Counted from the first letter of the stretch, positions 48,517 to 61,452 are shown. The stretch: DNA of 64,000 nt from Sipunculus nudus (GCA_026874595.1 CM049306.1:40858019-40922018), one strand, 5' to 3'. The notes: generated by a model not told the origin, from the letters alone. Made by a program: numbers and translations.

Positions 48517-49131
48517 GGGACCGGCTATACGCACGATTTTCTCGTGCGCAGGCGCACGACTGGTCGTGCATAGTGTATTGCAATATGCACGATATTGTCG
48601 TGCACATAGAGGATAGCATGCACGACATCGTGTATATTGTTGTGTTACCTGCACGAGATTATCGTGCACATTGTATGCTACGTACAAAAAATCACAGTTC
48701 CATTTATATTTGAGTTAAAATTCCGTATACATTATATTATTCATTTTATTTAGTTACAACCAAGCCGCTATTGGTTCAAAAACATCGTGTGTGCGGCGCT
48801 GTAATAGCTAGTCTGGTTCCCCATCACATAGAGTCAAGTTTAGCCTACTTTAGTCTTTAGCTTAAAACCTTTTATTAAATATATTTAGAATTATTTCCAA
48901 AATCTTCTGATCCATACGAATTATAATTTAAATATGCCTTACCATGTTTATTCTTATACACTGGAATATCTTACATATATTACACTGATACAAGCCACAA
49001 AGAATAGGCCTATCAGTGGCGGGTCCAGAAATTCATGAACGGGGGCGCTGATATACTGGGTTAGCGGTCGATGGGTTTTAAGCAATATATATATTTTATA
49101 AATACATATATATACAAACATATATATATTT

Positions 49132-49176
<45 letters not shown>

Positions 49177-51865
49177 GTAATATATTTTCAGCGTATGAAA
49201 TTTTTTTTCTCATCTATATGAATTAAATGTAGAGATATTGTTCATTTGAAAGTTAAAGTATACACGGGAAAATTTAAGGTTTTGGGGGGGGGGTGACCCC
49301 TCCCGTATTGAGAATTTTTTTTTTAATTTTAAAGGGGACATGACCCAGTTCTTGGTGTTTTGACCCAGCAAAGTGGATATAACGGTAAGACTCCCTCCCT
49401 AGGTATAGAAACATTTAGATGCTATCTTATTAAATCTTTATCACAGAGCTCTTCATTCATATCCTCAACTTATGAATAGGATGTAATAAACTTTGGATAT
49501 ATTAATAATTTAATTGCTGGGGAATAAACAAAGATATCTAACACAAGAAAAAATAATAACGAATAACTGGGAAAAGAAATAGATTAAATGAGCGATGTAA
49601 TAGCTCAACCCCTCTGAATCCGCCACAGCCAATTTTGAACGTAATTTTATAATATACAGATGTGTTGAAATACCAGCTTAAACACAGTTAGATTACAACA
49701 TTTTATGTTGACTGTGTGAATTGCTATTTAAGAATGCAAAAGGGAATATGTTAATATGCAAGAACGCAGTTGTCTGTATAGTGAAAGTAACATTTTAGGT
49801 GATGTATTAACAAACAAAAATATTTTTAATCCGAGGAGTCAGGGTCCATTGTTGTATTCATCATAGTGAGCAAAGGTGAACTTAAGTTTTATTGCAACAT
49901 TAGCTTTCTTGGGAAGGTAGATATTGTGATATGTCCTTATTGCTCTAAAGAGAGAAATTAAAAATTAAATGTTCCACATGGTTGATAATTTGTAGTATAC
50001 TTTATCTGTAGGTGCATGGAACCTTGTTACATAAATCACAATTTTGTGGAGTGATATTACATATTAATTGGCCGCAGAAATACTATAATCCTTGTATGAT
50101 CTTTTCAGAAGGTTTGAGCAAACTAACGGGTAACAGCTATCTTTGTGAAGTAAGCAATGTCACCTGAATAATGAAATGAGTTTCTTTTGTAATAACCTTC
50201 ATCCTTCAATCTTTCGAATTCTTCAGATGTAGTCATGACGTATAGTGCACGATGAAATGCAAGCATGTGATACGAGGCAGTTTGACTGAATTAGGGAGCA
50301 ATTAAATGGTGACGATGGTTGATTGTAAGCTGTAATTACTTTAGAATCTCATTGCATTTCATAGGAATATAATCTTTTGTGTCATTACATTAAGTTTGTC
50401 ATTATCAACTTCGATGTAGGGTCTGGAATGACCTAACATTCATATCATTAATTTGAATGGAGTTGAACTGAGATTCAATTTGTTGGCTGCAAACCAGATT
50501 GCTATGGCTTTTAGTCCTTCCTTCACGCTGTATCTCAGTAAATTTTTGCATGTTTTGTACTACGAGGATTGTAAATTGACATGTTCGCAAATAGTCAGGG
50601 ATTGTTTGTATTATATAAATATGTATGTGTGTGTACGTTCCAGTATATATGGTTGTATGTGTAAACACAGGAGGCGGAAGGAGGGGAGGTGGCATTATTA
50701 GTACCATCTTCTGCACTGGGTTGAAATAAGAACTGCAAAAGAATTAAAGCTGTACAAGCTGGTACTTCTTTTGGATTTATTCGTGTTCTATTAACCCTGC
50801 GCGAAGCGAGGGTTAGTGTTTTCACTCGATTCTGTGTGTGTGCATGATATCTCGAGACGGTATAACAGATTTTATTGAAATTTATTTTGACACCATACGG
50901 CCATCTATCGAGCGTGATCCGTTACGTCACAGGTCGCAATGACGGTGCGCCACGTGCCGTTTCCCTGAAAGCTGTCCGTAATCCCACGTACATCATGGGA
51001 AGGGGGGGGGGGCATGGTTGTTGTTCGTTATGTTTATAGTCAAGTACAGCAATACCATGATGTCCAGGGAATTTTTTAAAATATTCAGTTAAAAAATTCC
51101 CAAAAATAACAGATGAAATTAAAAAAATGCAGATCACTATATCTCCCACGCAGGTTTTGCATCCCCATATCTGACGCATACATAATTCTTTATGCAATAC
51201 TTTTATTTACAAATCCAACTAAACCACTAAAAGTGCGTACGCAGCTAAGCCCCACCCCTATGAAAACCTGTAGGTCTACTTATAACCAATATAGGAAATA
51301 AAGAAGGCCTAATTCCCCCCCCCCCCCCCCCCCCGAAAAAAAACGTGAACTATACTTCACCAGTAACATCTGGGACCTGGGTGCAGTTATATTATGAAAA
51401 AAATTAAATATAGGCCTATGGATCTTGGTTGCGTCCTTAACCCAGGCCCCATGGCACACCCCTCAACACGCACACCTAGCCCAAGTGCTCACTCAATAAA
51501 TGCTGCTGATCGATACATATAATGTTTTGAACCCCTTATTAAAAAGGGATTGTTGTGGCTCCCACATCAACACCCCCCCCCCCCCCCCCGGGACCACCAC
51601 TGCTAAATTTCGCTGCGTGCATGTAATCTCCAGAAAGTCAAATTCGTGCATATTAACCACTATATACACAATGCACACAATAACAAAAAAAAGTCGTGCG
51701 TACAGCGTTTTACATGCACGATATTCGTGTGTATAACGAGCAATATACACGATAATTCGTGTGCATTACATGACTATATGCACGATATCGTGTATATTGT
51801 GCACTATATACACGATATCGTGCGTATAACATTGTGTGCACGATATCGTGCGTATAGGCTCAGCC
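48517..51865. mobile_element. 3.35-kb element ending in arrays of CACGA/TCGTG palindromes
   Basis: Five hairpin-forming palindromes (such as TGCACGATATTGTCGTGCA) at 48524-48672 and five more (such as TGCACGATATCGTGCGTATA) at 51693-51857. The outermost ones form an inverted repeat (CTATACGCACGA). The direct repeat CTTAATCCT flanks the element (48508-48516 and 51866-51874). A 9-bp duplication and structured inverted ends would fit a Mutator-like non-autonomous element (inference). The interior holds a (TA)n tract (about 49134-49178), C-runs (51317-51334, 51572-51589) and a G-run (51002-51012), and no plausible gene. Confidence 0.65.
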
Positions 51866-51874
51866 CTTAATCCT

Positions 51875-52319
51875 TGGTCTCTTTTCCTCCGGCTGGAAGG
51901 GTTTCTTTTCCTCACTGCCCTGTACACCCTTTCTGGCAGTGCTCTTCCTTTGATACATTAGCTACCACTGTTGGTTAGGGATGTCCAGTGATGCACAGTC
52001 AGTTATTGACAATTAATGTTAATGTTAAACCTTCCTGGACTACAGCTGTGGTCAGCCAGGTGGTTGTGATCTAGCATTTAATCGGGTCTGACGTTGGAGA
52101 GTTGATCTATTAAAATGTCAGAGTTGCACCCCTTCCAAAACCTTATGGTAAATTTCAATGAGGAATGAGTATGTAGACTTGCGTCATCTTAAAAATGCAA
52201 TTAGGTCTACAAGTACTGCAAGCACATAGTCTCTTAAAATTAACAAGACAAACCATTAAATATGTTTGTGTACTTAATTCTTATAACTCTTACCATATTA
52301 GAAAAAGATCCTGTTATAA
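51875..52319. other. Intergenic stretch
   Basis: 445 bp. No gene or repeat recognised. Confidence 0.5.
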
Positions 52320-52610
52320 GGCCAAAAAAAAAATAAGGTATGGTTCTCAGGCACTTTTTTCTCAGAAATTGGTGCGGGCGGGCGGGCGGTATTTTATTTT
52401 TGACCTTTTTTTTAATGCTCCGATAAAATGTCATATGATCAGTGAAAAGCATGAAAATAACAAATTCTTTTGCTAAACAGGTAAAAGCACTACATAAATT
52501 GTACTATTTATCTACTTGAAAGATAAAAATAAAAATAAAAATTTTTGATGCGGGGGTTAAAAATTGATGTGGGCGGTGCCTGAGAACCACACCTTTTATT
52601 TTTTTTGGCC
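52320..52610. mobile_element. MITE of the GGTTCTCAGGCAC family, complete
   Basis: Inverted ends: GGCC, A-run, TAAGGTATGGTTCTCAGGCA on the left and TGCCTGAGAACCACACCTTT, T-run, GGCC on the right, about 35 bp. An inner inverted pair GGTGCGGGCGGGCGGGCGG and GGGCGGTGCC is also present. 291 bp and non-coding. Confidence 0.82.
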
Positions 52611-53232
52611 TAACTAATAAAGTATACTGCTAAATCTCCTTGTATGTTTGTTGAAAAACTGACTGTAACAAGCATGTCTTTCACATGTCGCTACAAGAAC
52701 AGCCAGGTAAGACCTGGTACAAGAAATGATGGCAGGTACCATGGAGAGAGGATTTATACCTTGTTTGTACATTCATATGTATTCTTTTATTTTAACCTTC
52801 ACTCAGGTAGTCTAATGTTAAACTTGCCAGCTTTGTGTAGGCTTATTGTTGCAGTTGGATGGTTGTCCCTTGCAGTACTGTTGCCCATATGACTGGAATC
52901 ACTAGTTGAAGCAGGCCTTCCTAGTTTAGAATAATTGGCTGTTCTTTTTGGTATATTCATGGCTAGCCATGGTCCTTCAGCTAGACAGCCTCAGACGTTA
53001 GAGTGCTCAGGACTTTTGGGATGAGGCTATCCTCCATTCAGGACAAACATGGAAGGGAGAGGTCCCCAAAACTGCTTACATCACAGAGCAAGACACCAGT
53101 CTCAGGGAGGAGGTGACAGGTGGTGCTTTTTGTCCACTTGGCTTCAGTATACCAGTCAGTAAAACTAAAACATGATGGTCACAGAACCAACCTCCATACA
53201 GGGTCGAGATCTATTGAGCCAACGATAGGACC
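52611..53232. other. Intergenic stretch
   Basis: 622 bp. Nothing recognised beyond short non-coding open frames. Confidence 0.5.
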
Positions 53233-53240
53233 CTGCGAAG

Positions 53241-54906
53241 CAGGGTTGGGGCCAGGTACTTGTACCTGTACCTGTACCTGTACCTAAGTACACAATTCAG
53301 AGTACCTGTACCTGTACCTGGCTTTCATGAGTAGGAATTGAATTAAATTATCACATATGTAATTTCTTTATTTATAATATATGTAAAAAATGTGTTAAAA
53401 AGATTTATAACATTTTATTTGTTTATTTATTTCTGCTGTTTATTTCTGATTTTTGTTTGTTTGAAGGTGTTTGTGTAAATGTGTACTGAAATTTGAGATT
53501 GTGTTTGTGGTAATGTGTGTACTGAAATGTGTGCGCTTGAGTTCTTCCAATGATTAAATTCACATTGAAGGTTAAATCAGCTAGGACTTAATTTGTAGCC
53601 GTGTATGTTGTAATTAGCTAACCCAGAAGAACGGCAGCTAGTAATGAGGTAGCCCGGCGGCCGAAATGGGGCCCCCCCAGCCCAAGTCGCGGCCGATATG
53701 GTTGACTGACCGGAGTCAGAGCCCAGCAGTAGCATTGTCAGGGTTGCGGCCGAAATGGTTGCCCAGTCGGCGCTGGCGGCCGATATGGTCGATTTGAGGC
53801 GGGCGGCCGAAATCGACCTATAGTGTAATGGTACTTGTACCTAGGTGCACAATTCACAGTTATGAGGATTACAGGTAATGATACTGGAAATGGACTTCAG
53901 GTTGGGTCAAGTAAGTGTACTGAGCTGTCACCCTTATCCAGGCAGGGGTAATTACTAAGCCTTTAAAGTTGACTGGGCTATGGCTAGTAGCATGCTGGCC
54001 TGGCTACCTCCAGCATCTACACAGGAAGTTCATTGTGGCATTATTAGATATGAAGTGTAGAGAGAAAAGGATATGGACAGTGTTGCTCACATGCCCAATG
54101 TAGATACCTGTTGTCTAGTATACAAAGAACATTGGTGAAGGATAAAAGAAGAAGTGAAGAAGGCACATATCATGTAACTGAACTCTCAACATATGCCAAA
54201 AAAAGCAGAACATTCCATTTCACAGAATTAAAGTCCCTGCTCAAGCATCAAATGCAGGTGCTCTTAATTCTCAAAACATTCCTCAGTGTGACTTACTGCA
54301 ATGAACATGTTTATTGTTACTTCTAATTATGTATGTATTATTGTTCATGTCATGAAGTTAATCTATAAAAACTGATTATAAGATTTTGCCTTTCAGTCAA
54401 GCTGTCAAGCCTCTTTATTTTAAAGAGTGTGTGGTGCTTCAAGACTTTTTGACTTTAAAACATTATTCTAAAATTCAAAACTTGATTTGAGAAAGTGACA
54501 TCATATTTAAGTATATGAATTAAAGTTTTATATTTCCGTATTACTAACTTTGTAAACTTTATCAGCTTCATTAACTTATCATATTTACTAAAGGCGATCC
54601 TTTACATTTGCAGCTGGCTCATTTTTTTTCATGATGACATAAAAAGCTATAATTTAAAACTTTTTAATGATATATTCTTTTACAACTTATTATCGCATAT
54701 CTAAAAGAAATTTATGCAATTATCATTAGTTCAAATATCTTTAAATTTGTACCTGTACCTGTACCTAGGTACTTTCTTAAGTACCTGTACCTGTACCTAG
54801 GTGTTCTACAATAATGCTGTACCTGTACATGTACCTGTACCTGACCATTTTGCAAGTACCTGTACCTGTACCTAGGTACTTTTGCATGTATCTGGCCCCA
54901 ACCCTG
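53241..54906. mobile_element. Non-autonomous hAT-type element with TGTACC arrays
   Basis: 1666 bp, starting CAGGGTTGGGGCCAGGTAC and ending with the inverse CTGGCCCCAACCCTG (54906). Flanks CTGCGAAG (53233-53240) and CTGCGAGG (54907-54914) form an 8-bp target duplication with one mismatch. The first nine bases equal those of the autonomous hAT at 42126. Both subterminal regions carry arrays of the hexamer TGTACC, at 53261-53320 and 54748-54873. The centre (53650-53820) has five copies of GCGGCCGA(A/T)ATGG. No transposase. Confidence 0.88.
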
Positions 54907-54914
54907 CTGCGAGG

Positions 54915-56020
54915 TGATGTTCAACTGACACAGTACATCAGTGGCCTTGACTGGTTTTGACCCTGGTTGCTGGGGCAGGCACTGTATACAACCATGGCGG
55001 TCCACATGCACCTGGACATCACCTGTCACCCCAGAATCGCGCCCATTTACCAAACATCTGCCTGAGCCGGGTGGCATGTGCTATTGTTTGTATACATTTA
55101 CACAAACACATCAATAATATCACGCTGCAATGTAGTTCCTTGAGTTTTATAACATTTAAAAACAGACAATCATATTCTTTATAACCATTATATTTGAAAT
55201 GAATGTTGTCAGTGTACGTTTTAAATTTGCTCCTTTGCCTTAATTATTGTAATTTTCAATTGCTAGACGATATGGCTCATATTCCACTGGAAATAGTGCT
55301 GTATGCACATTGATTGGCTGAAGGTCCATCTCCTTCATAGATGAGATCTCACGAGTTGAGAATTTCACAGAACCATAAATTAGTCATATACTTTGCCACA
55401 AGATGGCAGTACCTGCCATAGGTGTTGCCATATATGGACCTGAGAGCAGGTTTGTAAGATTTACTTTTTGGGCCAGTCTAATTGATAATATTCATTACTT
55501 ATCTGTTTTAACTGCTATCATTTCACATAAAACACCCTGAAGTAAAGGCCCTGACAATAGGTTACTCAAGTACTATCAAAGAATTGGGGTCACCATGCCA
55601 ACCCCTCTGTTGTCCAAACTGCAAAATAGTAGAGTACAGGCTGGGTAGCTCATGTTGTGTGCATTTATTAAAGATTTTCCTTAACAGAGATCAAACTTTG
55701 CATAACACAGAATTGAGACACTGTCTGTTTTTAAAATTTGGGTAATAAATGTTTTAAATTGTCTTAATTTGTATTTCAACCACTTTTTACATGGAGAACC
55801 AGACCCTTAATCACAGTGTTCTATATAACCCATATAATACAGTACTCTTGTCACAGCTGGACTGCGTTTGCACATCTGTGATATACCTGTCCGGGAGGCA
55901 GCACTGAATCAATCATTAAATCTGTAAGTCTGCACTATAGGGTTACCATATGCATACATATTCTTGGCATTACAGCTGCTAGGTAGGATTCTATATATAT
56001 TTGCTTTTAAGCAGTAGGTA

Positions 56021-56065
<45 letters not shown>

Positions 56066-56341
56066 TATATATATTTTTAAATATAAGTCAAAGAGCACCA
56101 ATCCCACTGTGCAAAGCCTGTCCTTTTGTTTATATTCATGTGCTTACATCATGTTAGGGGCCCATCAAAGTGGCCATTAATCATCACTGTTTAGAAACAA
56201 GTCCAACAGGACACCTGGCAGCAAACAAGTGAACCAGAGTTTTGCAAATGATAAATGGCTGTGTTGCTTTTCACCACCACCAACTAGTGACCTTTAAAGT
56301 TTGCATATGTGCAGTCAACCACCTTTGGTTGCTAGCTTTTT
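54915..56341. other. Intergenic stretch with a (TA)n tract
   Basis: 1.4 kb without a recognisable gene. A (TA)n microsatellite occupies about 56024-56062. Confidence 0.5.
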
Positions 56342-57848
56342 TAGCTCAACTGACTATAAGTCATCTGAGCTATAGTCGTGGTCCTTTGTCCGTCGTCTAG
56401 CCGTCCGGCTGTCCGTCTGTTGACAGGGCACGTTTTAAAACCGTTGGACCTACAAATCCAAAATTTTGCATTCCATTAGATGTCCCAAAAATCTCCTACC
56501 ATACCGAAAATTGGGTCATTAGAACTTAGTTCCTTCGAGATATTAAGGAAAAACCTCCGTTTTCCATAAAAAAAGCAATTGTTACACTTCAAGGCTGCCT
56601 AATATCAAAACTACTGATCTGTTTTTGATCATATATAGTATTCATATTCTTCATAAATTTTCTATGAACATATAAAAAATTAGGTCAGTATTGGGTATTA
56701 TTTTGAAGTTATTGGCCCCAAATATAATGCAATTTTTAAAAAATCAGGAAATATATTTTCTCACCTAACATGAGAATTGCTGAAGCTGGAGATTTTTTTT
56801 CAGGAATATAACTTTATTTAATCAAGATTCAATTGTTTTTTCAAAATTAGATCTGAATTTTGCATATTTTTCAAGTTATTAGCATAAATAAAAAATCAAT
56901 ACCTTAAATTTTGTCCAACTTAGGCAATGGCACGTTTTTTCCCTGTAAGCACTGTTGATTTAATTTTCACAGCATATATACATAAGGGTTTGATCTTTTA
57001 AAATCTGAAATTTCAAAGGAATTGTTTGAAAAGAGTAGCTTTTATTCAAGTTTTCATACACCATGTCAAGTGTTGTTTACATCTAGCCCACCTAGTAACA
57101 CAGCCTTCACTTGCATTATGTAACCCACCCCAGGCAGCTTGCCTTGGCTCAGCTTGTCCACTACTAGCAGGCTTCCCCTCTGCCCTGCCCTCCCTCCCCT
57201 CCCCCCTCCCGATGGTGCATTAACTAGATGAATGTTATAATTTTCTGTATTTTATTTTATTCTTGGCTATGCTACATTTTAGATTTTGTCTTGTACCACC
57301 AGGGTTACAATGATTAAAGTGCACATTTAATTGTGTCCACAAAGTGGTGTATTGCTATGAAAGTGTGGATGTTTATCAGATAAGTAATTCCTTACTTCAG
57401 AAGTAAGTCAAAATCAAATTTACTGAATCTTTAACTTTATTTTGGTGAATAAAATTAAGCATGTACTGAAAACTCCAATGTGAAAAACATTTAAATAGTG
57501 ATTCAAGGAATAATCTTGTAGATGCCATGTTGTGGGATTATTTTCTTTTAAATTCAGTTTAAACATTTGTGATTTAAAAATAATAAAATATATGTGTATG
57601 CATAATATGACCCAATATGAGCTATACTCTGGATATATAATGATTGCAACTTAGAATTCTAATATTTTAACTTATATTTTAAGTTTTTTTTTATTACAAA
57701 TTTATAAAACTTGTAAATAAAAAAAAGGAATCAGATAAAAACTATTAATGGAAAAAGTGGATATGCTAAAAAAATAGGCTTATATATAAACTTCAATGCA
57801 TTATTCCCTTGATAGTGAAATAAAGGTATTAGTCCATTCTGTCCACTT

Positions 57849-60708
57849 ATGACCTTATGACAGTGGTAGCTTGATGACTTTAAAATAAATAAAACCAAGA
57901 GCAGCACACCTTTGAATGTTTAATGTATTGTGAAATCGGAATGCATTTCAAACAAAATTTGTCCATATTTTTTTCATAAAATGCCATTTTAGACCATTGA
58001 AAGGTTCTGAATTAAGTACATGATATGGAATATTTTATGTAAATCTATTTGGTAAATAATATAATTCTTAAATGACCTAAAGCAAGAAAATTTAATTTCA
58101 AGTAAGTGAGTAAACACTTAGGATGAAAAGGAATTTGATTATATTATCTCTCACACTGAAAACATATAATGGCAAAGCACTCACCACAAAAAACAATAGG
58201 TTCATATTTTTCTAAAAGCTGGTTTTACATGACATTAAACATACCAAAGTGTTACATGCTATTTATTCACAGGATAAATATTTAGTCTTGATATATCCTT
58301 GAATACCTGATATTGCTTAGTGAAATATGTTACTTAGTAAAATATGAACCTATTTGTTCAGTTACCTTTTTTTAATTTTTAATACTTTAATATATGATAA
58401 CATTTTATAGTACTTATCAGTTAATTTTCATAATTCTATAAAAAGAGCACACAATTTGCTAACTTTACTGACAATCTAAAACAACTTTTGGTAATTGTTT
58501 GGGTTAACATAATTTAAAGATTGCTTTTATAGTTGTTTCAGTTACTTTTTGGTACTGTTCAGTAACTTTTCGAGACTTTTCAGTGCCTTTTCAGTACTGT
58601 TTGGTATGTTTTAGTATTTATTTGATAACATTTTGTCACTTTATGGTACTTTTTAGTCACTTTTCATCATCCATTATAAAGAGTTAGAACAAAATTTGCT
58701 GACTTCAATGACAGTCTTAAACAACTTTTTGGTAATTATGTGTTATAATATATAAAAAAAATACTTTAAAAAGTCCTTTCAGTAACTTTTCGGTACATTG
58801 TGGTAACTTTTCAGTTACTTTTCGGTACTTTTCAGACAGTTTTCAGTAACTTTTCGGTACTTTTTGGTGATTTTTCAGTACTTTTTGGTATTTTTTAGTA
58901 CTCATTTGATAACATTTTGTCACTTTCTGGTGCTTTTTAATCACTTTTTGTCATCTTTTATGAAGGGTAAAAAAGAGCACACAATTTGATAACTTTACTG
59001 ACATTCTGTACCTAATTGTATCCGCCAAAACAGAGTTTTGCGGATACTATGTTTTCAGCTGGACGCCGCCGCCGCGGCCGCGTAGGTGTCCGGAGAACTC
59101 CTCCGTAACTGCTGGGCGGAATTTTCCGAAACCCGGGATTATGTTCGGGTCACATGTGAACTGCTGCACCCCGATTTTGTTTTGACCTCTGACCTTTCCT
59201 TTGCGCTCTGCGTCCGTTTGTGCGTCTGTTTCCACACATAAACCCACATATCTCGGGAACCATTTGACCGATCAGGAAAATTTTTTTGCACAAATGTAGC
59301 CCTCAGAGAGCTTTATAACATACACCAAAAATGGTTTGCACAGTGTCCATCTGTTCGTCTGCCTTGGGTTAAAATCACTCATATCTCTGCAGTGACTTGC
59401 CTAATTCACCTGAAATTGGGCATGCGTAAACATCCTGGATAGCTTTTATGATTTTATGACAGGTGGCGCCACCTACATTCACGTTTACGCTGCAGACATC
59501 CAAGCTCATATCTCGGGAACCGTTCGACCGATCAGGAAAATTCTTTTGCACAAATGTAGCCCTTGGAGAGCTTTATAACATACACCAAAAATGGTGGCAC
59601 CACCTGCAACCATGTTTGCACAGTGTCCATCTGTTCATCTGCCTTGGGTTAAAATCACTCATATCTCTGCAGTGACTTGACTAATTCACCTGAAATTGGG
59701 CATGCATATACATCCTGGATAGCTTTTCTGATTTTATGACAGGTGGCGCCACCTACATTCACGTTTACGCTGCAGACATCAAAGCTCATATCTCGGGAAC
59801 CGTTTGACCGATCAGGAAAATTCTTTTGCACAAATGTAGCCCTTGGAGAGCTTTATAACATACACCAAAAATGGTGGCGCTACCTGCAACCATGTTTGCA
59901 CAGTGTCCATCTGTTTGTCTGCCTTGGGTAAAAATCACTCATATCTCTGCAGTGACTTGACTAATTCACCTGAAATTTGGCATGCGTATACATCCTGGAT
60001 AGCTTTTCTGATTTTATGACAGGTGGCGCCACCTACATTTACGTTTACGCTGCAGACATCCAAGCTCATATCTAGGGAACCGTTTGACCGATTGGGCCAA
60101 AATTTTGCATGTGTATAAATACCATATAGCTCTTTATCATACGCAAAACTGGTGGCGCCACCTGCAGCCATGTTTGCACAGCTCCCATCTGTTTGTCTGC
60201 CATGGGATAAAATCACTCATATCTCGGCAGTGGTTTGACAAATCTGCCTAAAATTTTGCAAGTTTATACATCCCCGACAGCTCTCTTGATTTTATGACAG
60301 GTGGCGCCACCTGCATTCTAGTTTATGCAGCAGATATCCAAGCTCATATCTTGGGAACCGTTTGACCGATTGGGCCAAAGTTTTGCACGTGTATAGAGCT
60401 TTCTGGATTTTTTGGTAGGTAGCGCAACCTACATACACAATTTGGCTGCAGACATCCATGCTAATATGCAACACTTCACCCGTTCCACACTGATTTAGGC
60501 GGATACAAGTAGTCGCTTGTCGACTACCCGTATTCTAGTTTTTGGTTATTTTTAGTGTTAACATTAATTAAAAGGTGCTTTTAAAGTCTTTTCAGTTATT
60601 TTTCGGTAACTTTTCAGTAACTTTTCGGTACTTTTCAGTAACATTTCGGTACTTTTAGGTACTTTTCAGTAACTTTTCGGTACTTTTCGGTGTTTAGAAA
60701 GACCCTAA
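57849..60708. mobile_element. Insertion inside copy II, flanked by a 19-bp direct repeat
   Basis: The sequence TAGTCCATTCTGTCCACTT occurs at 57830-57848 and again at 60709-60727. The uninterrupted copy I has it once, so this is a duplication made on insertion. The insert contains a degenerate tandem repeat of CAGTAACTTTTCGGTACTTT units (about 58540-58930 and 60580-60695) split by the Helentron-like copy B. The rest is AT-rich and has no gene. Confidence 0.75.
59016..60539 (+). mobile_element. Helentron-like non-autonomous element (HINE), copy B, complete
   Basis: Starts TTGTATCCGCCAAAACAGAG and a matching GCGGATAC arm. A GCCGCCGCCGCGGCCGCG microsatellite sits where copy A has (CGG)8. AGGTGGCGCCACCT occurs at 59461, 59741, 60021 and 60299 (280-bp steps), with diverged copies between. 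It ends with AGGCGGATACAAG, hairpin GTAGTCG-CTTGT-CGACTAC, then CCGTATTCTAG and T. It is inserted into the CAGTAACTTTTCGG array. Confidence 0.82.
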
Positions 60709-61452
60709 TAGTCCATTCTGTCCACTTGCCTGTCCATCTGTAAATTTTTCATATGCATCACAGTATCTCCAAACTTTTACTATTTTTCTTCATGACAGTC
60801 TTGTCAGAGTATTAGTTTGCAATCATATATTTAGAACTTTAATATAACCAAGTAGGAGGGCCCCTTTCCTCTTAGGTTCTCATATGCTTATATAAATGAA
60901 AAACATTACAACAGAATATTTTGCATTTGCAAAAATTTCAAACTTCAGCTGAGCCCTGTGACCCATGGGTCCCTTGTTTTCAATTTGTCAACATCACAAA
61001 ATATCACTGGACTAGCAAATTGTAAATAAACAAGCTCATTTCTGTCACCAGCTTTATATGAATCTTTCTTCACATAAATAACCTACAGTTCACTAATATT
61101 TATGTAGAGTTTTAAATATGTCTGGCTTTAAATGTGTTTGGTTTTCCATTATGCATGCAGTAAAAGGGGAGGTCTTTTACCCTTCTGTGTAACAAGATTA
61201 TGCATACATCTCACCAAAACACAGATTGCAGAGATGCAGAATTTGGTTTACTTGGTCAAAATATGAAGCAGATATATATCATTCAGGGCTGAAGGAGTAG
61301 AGTTCTAAGTAAATTGCAATGAAAATAGTACCAATCAGCCAAAAAAAAATAAAAAATTAATTGCATGTTTCTTGCCCTCCTCCCCCTTCCAGCTAACTCT
61401 CTTTGGAACCTTTTTGCACTCCAGTAACATCATAACAGTAATATGACTTTGT

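Larger units (their letters stand above)
56342..60982 (-). mobile_element. Inverted copy II of the 2.6-kb composite repeat, interrupted
   Basis: Starts with the stem-loop end (AGCTCAACTGACTATAAGTC and onward) and ends at GACCCATGGGTCCCTTG, the reverse of the element at 27661-30258. Matching landmarks: the CAGGCAGCTTGCCTTGG region (57130 against 28760), AAGTGGTGTATTGCTATGA (57343 against 28540) and TAGTCCATTCTGTCCACTT (57830 against 27935). It has one 690-bp unit where copy I has two. A 2.86-kb segment is inserted at 57849-60708. Confidence 0.85.

Noticed and set aside
48376-48687. 103-residue minus-strand protein rich in Cys and Arg
   Set aside because: Most of it translates the CACGA/TCGTG palindrome array.
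51646-51870. His/Tyr-rich 74-residue protein
   Set aside because: A reading of the right-hand palindrome array; the apparent HDI/VYI repeats follow from the DNA repeats.
59463-59931. Two nearly identical 62-70 residue proteins
   Set aside because: They are the same frame through successive 280-bp tandem units, without any domain or codon-level conservation beyond the DNA repeat.
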